Origin: Acidicapsa acidisoli
GTDB taxonomy: Bacteria; Acidobacteriota; Terriglobia; Terriglobales; Acidobacteriaceae
Length of the DNA stretch: 64,000 bases
Reading direction: 5' to 3'
NCBI RefSeq assembly: GCF_025685625.1
Contig: NZ_JAGSYI010000002.1
Span: 1,550,001-1,614,000, forward strand
A program made the position numbers and the translations under genes. The notes below the pieces were generated by a model that did no database searches, was not told the DNA's origin, and was given only the letters and a program-made list of their open reading frames with translations. Each line of letters opens with the position of its first letter. Positions within the stretch are counted from its first letter, which is position 1. Positions 60,343-64,000 of this stretch are shown here, piece after piece.

Positions 60343-61269
60343 ATGTTTATGCGAGAAATGGCTCGAACAACGTTCGCATCCGCGGTCCATAAGTTGAATA
60401 CCGTGAAGGTGGGCCATCGGATAGCTGATTCGCGGCTTGCCGCGTGGGTATGCGGCGAAGGTGCGGTGGTCGCAAAGCTTCGCTTCGGTGCCCAGGCAGT
60501 TGTATTCGTGAACGAATACAATGGCCGATCCATGTATCTGTGGGGAGAACATGACCCGCGGATCACTGCGGTAATCAATGCGGTGCTACGGAATGGCGAC
60601 ACGGCCTTGGATATCGGCGCCAATTTTGGTGTAACTGGCCTTTTAGCCGCGAAGCGCGTTGGGCCAGCCGGAACTGTGCATCTATTTGAACCCCAACCGC
60701 TTGTTGCATCGTGCCTCCGAACTTCATTACTGATCAATGGCTTCGCGAATGCAGTGGTGCACGAGTGTGCGCTCTCGGATCGCAAGGGCTCAGCTGCGAT
60801 GACAGTATTAGACACGACGAACATGGGCATGACAACACTGTCTCCGCCTAATCGGGACACTAACACTCCATTACGCTCCTTCAGTGTTCGAACGGAGAAC
60901 GCCGGAGAATACGTACACGCGCTCGGGTGTAAGAAGGTAGCCCTTATCAAAATCGACGTAGAGGGCCATGAAGCCGTGGTCCTTGCATCCATGAAGGACT
61001 GGCTCTCCGAGGTCCGGCCGCCAGTCATCTTGTTCGAGTGTCACCTGAATGGAGGCAGCTTTCAGGAACAGCATTCGGTCCGCATATTATCTGAACTCGG
61101 CTATGAGTTCCTCGGCTTTGATACGAAGCCTCTCTGGCATACACGTCTGTATGCCATAAACGGAATGCGACATCCGGTCGGCTATGATTTCGTCGCAATC
61201 CGTTGGCAGGAGCTGAACGAAGACCGCAGAAAAGTGTTGGAAGCCATGATGGCCAGGCGCGATGGATAA
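60343..61269 (+). CDS. FkbM-family SAM-dependent methyltransferase
   Basis: About 308-aa methyltransferase. The SAM site LDIGANFGVTGLLA lies near residues 89-102, followed by the acidic loop LFEPQP, and the FkbM segment LIKIDVEGHEAVVLASM (about 202-218) with the conserved Asp-x-Glu-Gly. The family O-methylates sugar hydroxyls. An in-frame TTG at 60316 inside the flippase end is the longest start; ATG at 60343 follows GAG and is preferred. It overlaps the next glycosyltransferase by eight bases. In this cluster it probably methylates a sugar of the repeat unit. Confidence 0.9.
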   Translation: MFMREMARTTFASAVHKLNTVKVGHRIADSRLAAWVCGEGAVVAKLRFGAQAVVFVNEYNGRSMYLWGEHDPRITAVINAVLRNGDTALDIGANFGVTGLLAAKRVGPAGTVHLFEPQPLVASCLRTSLLINGFANAVVHECALSDRKGSAAMTVLDTTNMGMTTLSPPNRDTNTPLRSFSVRTENAGEYVHALGCKKVALIKIDVEGHEAVVLASMKDWLSEVRPPVILFECHLNGGSFQEQHSVRILSELGYEFLGFDTKPLWHTRLYAINGMRHPVGYDFVAIRWQELNEDRRKVLEAMMARRDG

Positions 61270-63646
61270 CCATACGAAGAATGCCCGCCTCAAGGTTGCA
61301 ATCGGCCATCCGCGCCTGGGCCGCGGGGGATCAGAAGCACGCGTGATGTGGCTGATCGAGGCGCTGAAGAGGGACTCTGAAGTGACAGTCGTGACGACAG
61401 GCGGCTGGGACTTGGCGGCCCTGAACGGCTATTACGGGACATGCGTTCGAGAAGACGAAGTTAAAGTTCGCATCGCCCCCGTTCCGCGATTGTTTCGCAA
61501 TCTAAGCGTCGCAGCCCTTCGCGGCGCATGCTATCAACATTTTGCGCGCCAAATCGCGGAGGAATACGATGCACGAGTTAGCGCGTACAATCCCACAGAC
61601 TGGGGACTGCCAGCGGTGCACTTCATCGCGGACTTCAGTTGGGATCGGGAGCTTCGCGAACGACTCGATCCTCCGTCGCCGGGCCTGATATACCGCGATT
61701 CCGTTGTGCGCAAAGCCTATCTGGGAATCGCTTCCGCATATGGCAGCCCTTCCGGCAGAGATGTGCTACGGGACGATCCGGTGATCGCCAATTCCCTCTG
61801 GACGGCCAATCTCATGAAGGAGTCTTTCGGCGTGGACTGTGCCGCAATCGTGTACCCATCCGTCTGGACAGAGTTCCCCGATATTCCATGGGAGCAGAAG
61901 GAAGACGCCTTTGTGATGATCGGGCGCATTGCGCCGGAGAAGCGGCTTGAACTGGCGATCGCCGTTCTGGAAGCTGTACGGCTTCGTGGCCACGTAATTC
62001 GGCTTCACCTATGCGGGCAAATTGGGGATGATCTCTACGGGAGACGCATCGCGCGCCTCTGCCAGGAGCACGCAGACTGGGTTGTTCCCGAGGGAAAGGT
62101 AAGTGGAAGTAGAAAGGCTCAGATTCTCGCTAGTTGCCGGTTTGGAATCCAGACGCGTGCCGCGGAGTCCTTTGGCATCTCGGTTGCAGAAATGGTCAAG
62201 GCCGGCGCGATTGTCTTCGCTCCCAACGATGGCGGACAAACCGAAGTCGTCGACCACTCTGATCTCCTCTTTGCGGACATGGCCGATGCAGTGGAAAAGA
62301 TCAGCGCGCTGTTATCAAGTCCTGAGAAGCAAGTGGCTTTGCGTGCCCATCTGGCGCAGCGTTCTGAGATCTTCAGCTCTGCAAAGTTCATGGAAGCGGC
62401 TCGTCAGCAGGTAAAGAGAACGCCTTTTCACCCACACCCTGCTCAAAGCTGCCGCCATCGTCAGAAGGTCGTCATAGGCCACCCTAGGCTGGGATTTGGC
62501 GGCTCGGAATCCACGGTGATGTGGTTGATCGAGGCGCTGAAGAGGGATTATGAAGTAACAGTCGTGACGACCGGAGGCTGGGATCTGGCAGCCTTGAACA
62601 ACTATTACGGAACTCGGATCAGGGAAGACGAGGTCAAAATTCGTCTCGCCCCGGTGCCGTTTCTGATTCGCCATCTAAGCGCCGCAGCTCTGCGGGGAGC
62701 GTGTTATCAGCGTTTTGCGCGTCAGATCGCCGGCGAATATGATCTTCGAATCAGCGCGTACAATCCAACGGATTGGGGCCTACCCGCAGTGCACTTCGTG
62801 GCTGACTTCAGTTGGCATCGCGAGCTTCGCAAACGGCTCCATCCTCCGTCGCCGGGCTGGATTTATCGGGAATCGCCGGTCCGCAGAGCCTATCTGGGGA
62901 TCGCTTCCACATATGGCAGGCCTTCCGGTCGGGATGCATTCCGGGACGATCCAGTCATCGCCAATTCCCGCTGGACTGCCAGCCTCCTGAAGCAGTTTTG
63001 TGAAGTCGAGTGCAGGGCCGTCGTGTATCCATCTGTCTGGACAGAATTCCCGCATGTTCCGTGGGACATGAAGGAACAGGCGTTTGTCATGATTGGCCGC
63101 ATCGTGCCACAGAAGCAGGTAGAGCGGGCCATCGCCATCCTGGAAACCATACGGCAGCGCGGGCATGCAATTCGGCTTTACCTGTGTGGTGAGATTGAGA
63201 ACGATTCTTACGGGAGGCGAATCGCGCAGCTCTGCAAGGAACGCGCCGACTGGATTGTTCTCGAAGGGCGCGTCAGCGGCAACAGAAAAGCGCAGATCCT
63301 CGCCAATTGCCGCTATGGAATCCAGACTTGCGCCGCGGAGTCCTTCGGCATCTCGGTTGCAGAAATGGTCAAGGCAGGCGCAATTGTCTTTGCCTCCAGT
63401 GACGGAGGCCAGACTGAAATCCTCCGTCACTCCGGCCTGTTGTTCTCATGTGTCGATGAAGCGGTTGAGAAGATTCAGGCCGTCCTTGAAAAGCCATCAC
63501 TCCAATCTGCAATGAGAGCCCACCTGGCGGCCCAGGCACAAAGATTCAGCTCAACGACTTTCATGCGAGAAGCGCGCGCCTGCATTGAGAACAAGCCGGC
63601 CGTAGATTACACAATCAGTTACAACGCCATAAGCCAAAGACCATGA
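61262..63646 (+). CDS. double glycosyltransferase, two fused tandem GT4-type copies
   Basis: 794-aa protein made of two complete copies of the same glycosyltransferase, with a repeat period of 391 codons (the AAG codons at 61292 and 62465 are equivalent). Copy 1 covers about residues 11-385, copy 2 about 402-780, joined by a short Pro/His linker. Each copy has the glycine-rich start IGHPRLGxGGSE, DWGLPAVHF, VMIGRI, and ESFGISVAE, the E-x7-E donor-binding motif of GT4 enzymes, so both domains look catalytically complete. In the first 100 aligned residues 82 are identical by hand count. ATG overlaps the methyltransferase stop; the last codon overlaps the GT2 start (ATGA). Two successive, similar sugar transfers by one chain are inferred. 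Confidence 0.93.
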   Translation: MDNHTKNARLKVAIGHPRLGRGGSEARVMWLIEALKRDSEVTVVTTGGWDLAALNGYYGTCVREDEVKVRIAPVPRLFRNLSVAALRGACYQHFARQIAEEYDARVSAYNPTDWGLPAVHFIADFSWDRELRERLDPPSPGLIYRDSVVRKAYLGIASAYGSPSGRDVLRDDPVIANSLWTANLMKESFGVDCAAIVYPSVWTEFPDIPWEQKEDAFVMIGRIAPEKRLELAIAVLEAVRLRGHVIRLHLCGQIGDDLYGRRIARLCQEHADWVVPEGKVSGSRKAQILASCRFGIQTRAAESFGISVAEMVKAGAIVFAPNDGGQTEVVDHSDLLFADMADAVEKISALLSSPEKQVALRAHLAQRSEIFSSAKFMEAARQQVKRTPFHPHPAQSCRHRQKVVIGHPRLGFGGSESTVMWLIEALKRDYEVTVVTTGGWDLAALNNYYGTRIREDEVKIRLAPVPFLIRHLSAAALRGACYQRFARQIAGEYDLRISAYNPTDWGLPAVHFVADFSWHRELRKRLHPPSPGWIYRESPVRRAYLGIASTYGRPSGRDAFRDDPVIANSRWTASLLKQFCEVECRAVVYPSVWTEFPHVPWDMKEQAFVMIGRIVPQKQVERAIAILETIRQRGHAIRLYLCGEIENDSYGRRIAQLCKERADWIVLEGRVSGNRKAQILANCRYGIQTCAAESFGISVAEMVKAGAIVFASSDGGQTEILRHSGLLFSCVDEAVEKIQAVLEKPSLQSAMRAHLAAQAQRFSSTTFMREARACIENKPAVDYTISYNAISQRP

Positions 63647-64000
63647 TGCACCGAATTTCACTCGTCGTCGCTACCAAGGATCGGCCTGACGACTTGCGAA
63701 AGCTCATGGAGAGCTTACGCCGCCTAACGATTGCGCCCACCGAAATTGTCGTGGTTGACGCCAGCCGCGAACCCGTCGAGCCCGTTATAGCCGAGTTTCC
63801 CGAGCTGACAACACGTTATCTTAGGCATTGGCCGCCATCGGCTTCAGCCCAGCGAAACGCGGGCATCCGAGCCTGCGAGCCTTCTGCGACACTTATCGGC
63901 TTTGTCGATGACGACACCACATTCGAACCACTCGCGTTTGCAAACATGCTCAGCTTCTGGAGAGATGCAGCGCCGGATATCCTCGGAGCAGCCTTCAATC
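63643..64000 (+). CDS. GT2-family glycosyltransferase (partial, runs off window)
   Basis: First 119 codons of a family 2 glycosyltransferase. ATG overlaps the TGA of the double glycosyltransferase (ATGA). Translation shows the GT-A start (ISLVVATKDRPDDLRKLMES), EIVVVDAS with the nucleotide-binding Asp, a QRNAGI segment typical of the family, and IGFVDDDT, the DxD metal-binding motif. The rest lies beyond position 64000, so acceptor specificity cannot be judged. It continues the exopolysaccharide operon. Confidence 0.9.
   Translation, partial: MMHRISLVVATKDRPDDLRKLMESLRRLTIAPTEIVVVDASREPVEPVIAEFPELTTRYLRHWPPSASAQRNAGIRACEPSATLIGFVDDDTTFEPLAFANMLSFWRDAAPDILGAAFN

Overview
The window looks like a chromosomal segment from a soil Acidobacteriota (Terriglobia/Acidobacteriaceae type). 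The main reasons are three very large Oar-like TonB-dependent receptors with an N-terminal carboxypeptidase-regulatory-like domain, a CRTAC1/ASPIC-UnbV protein, an N-terminal regulatory domain typical of acidobacterial proteins, a GH127/GH31 glycan locus and an exopolysaccharide cluster. No rRNA, tRNA, CRISPR array or intact insertion sequence was seen. Taxonomy and functions are inferred by reading the sequence; no database search was run.

Layout. (1) 11-3142, minus: a WecG/TagA-type glycosyltransferase, a small coupled ORF, a nucleotidyltransferase-fold protein, a doubtful ORF and a secreted CuA-like cupredoxin. (2) 3814-12506, minus: an orphan OmpR/PhoB-type response regulator, then an operon read as TonB receptor, HPr-kinase-like P-loop protein, MFS permease and glycerophosphodiester phosphodiesterase with HEAT repeats. 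(3) 13095-18985, minus: a CzcCBA-type heavy-metal efflux operon behind an RcnR-like metal sensor, with the periplasmic adaptor gene broken. (4) 19310-25040, plus: ferritin-like protein, receiver-only response regulator, MMPL transporter and DUF899 protein. (5) 25613-39812: one TonB receptor on plus, then a minus-strand glycan-utilisation operon (TonB receptor, two GH31, one GH127). (6) 40789-47863: a membrane-anchored regulator-like protein, a CRTAC1 protein, a TPR protein and a GH63/trehalase-fold glycosidase. (7) 48321-64000, mostly plus: a Wzx/Wzy-type exopolysaccharide cluster that runs off the end of the window (polymerase/ligase, OPX, BY-kinase co-polymerase, acyltransferase, WecG-type transferase, flippase, FkbM methyltransferase, a glycosyltransferase made of two fused tandem copies, and a partial GT2).

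The most interesting signal is regulatory. Five intergenic sites carry tandem pentamers spaced exactly 11 bp apart (TGACA-N6-TTACA-N6-TGACA and close variants). This is the geometry of OmpR/PhoB-family operators. The sites lie upstream of the cupredoxin, the orphan response regulator, the TonB/HprK/MFS/GDPD operon, the ferritin-like protein and the receiver-only protein. They suggest a local regulon; the GDPD gene makes a phosphate-type signal plausible, but this is inference.

Other points of note are the fused duplicated glycosyltransferase, the adaptor pseudogene inside an otherwise intact metal pump operon, an RcnR-type sensor with a matching TACT-N7-AGTA operator, and a conserved non-coding repeat present at two intergenic sites.
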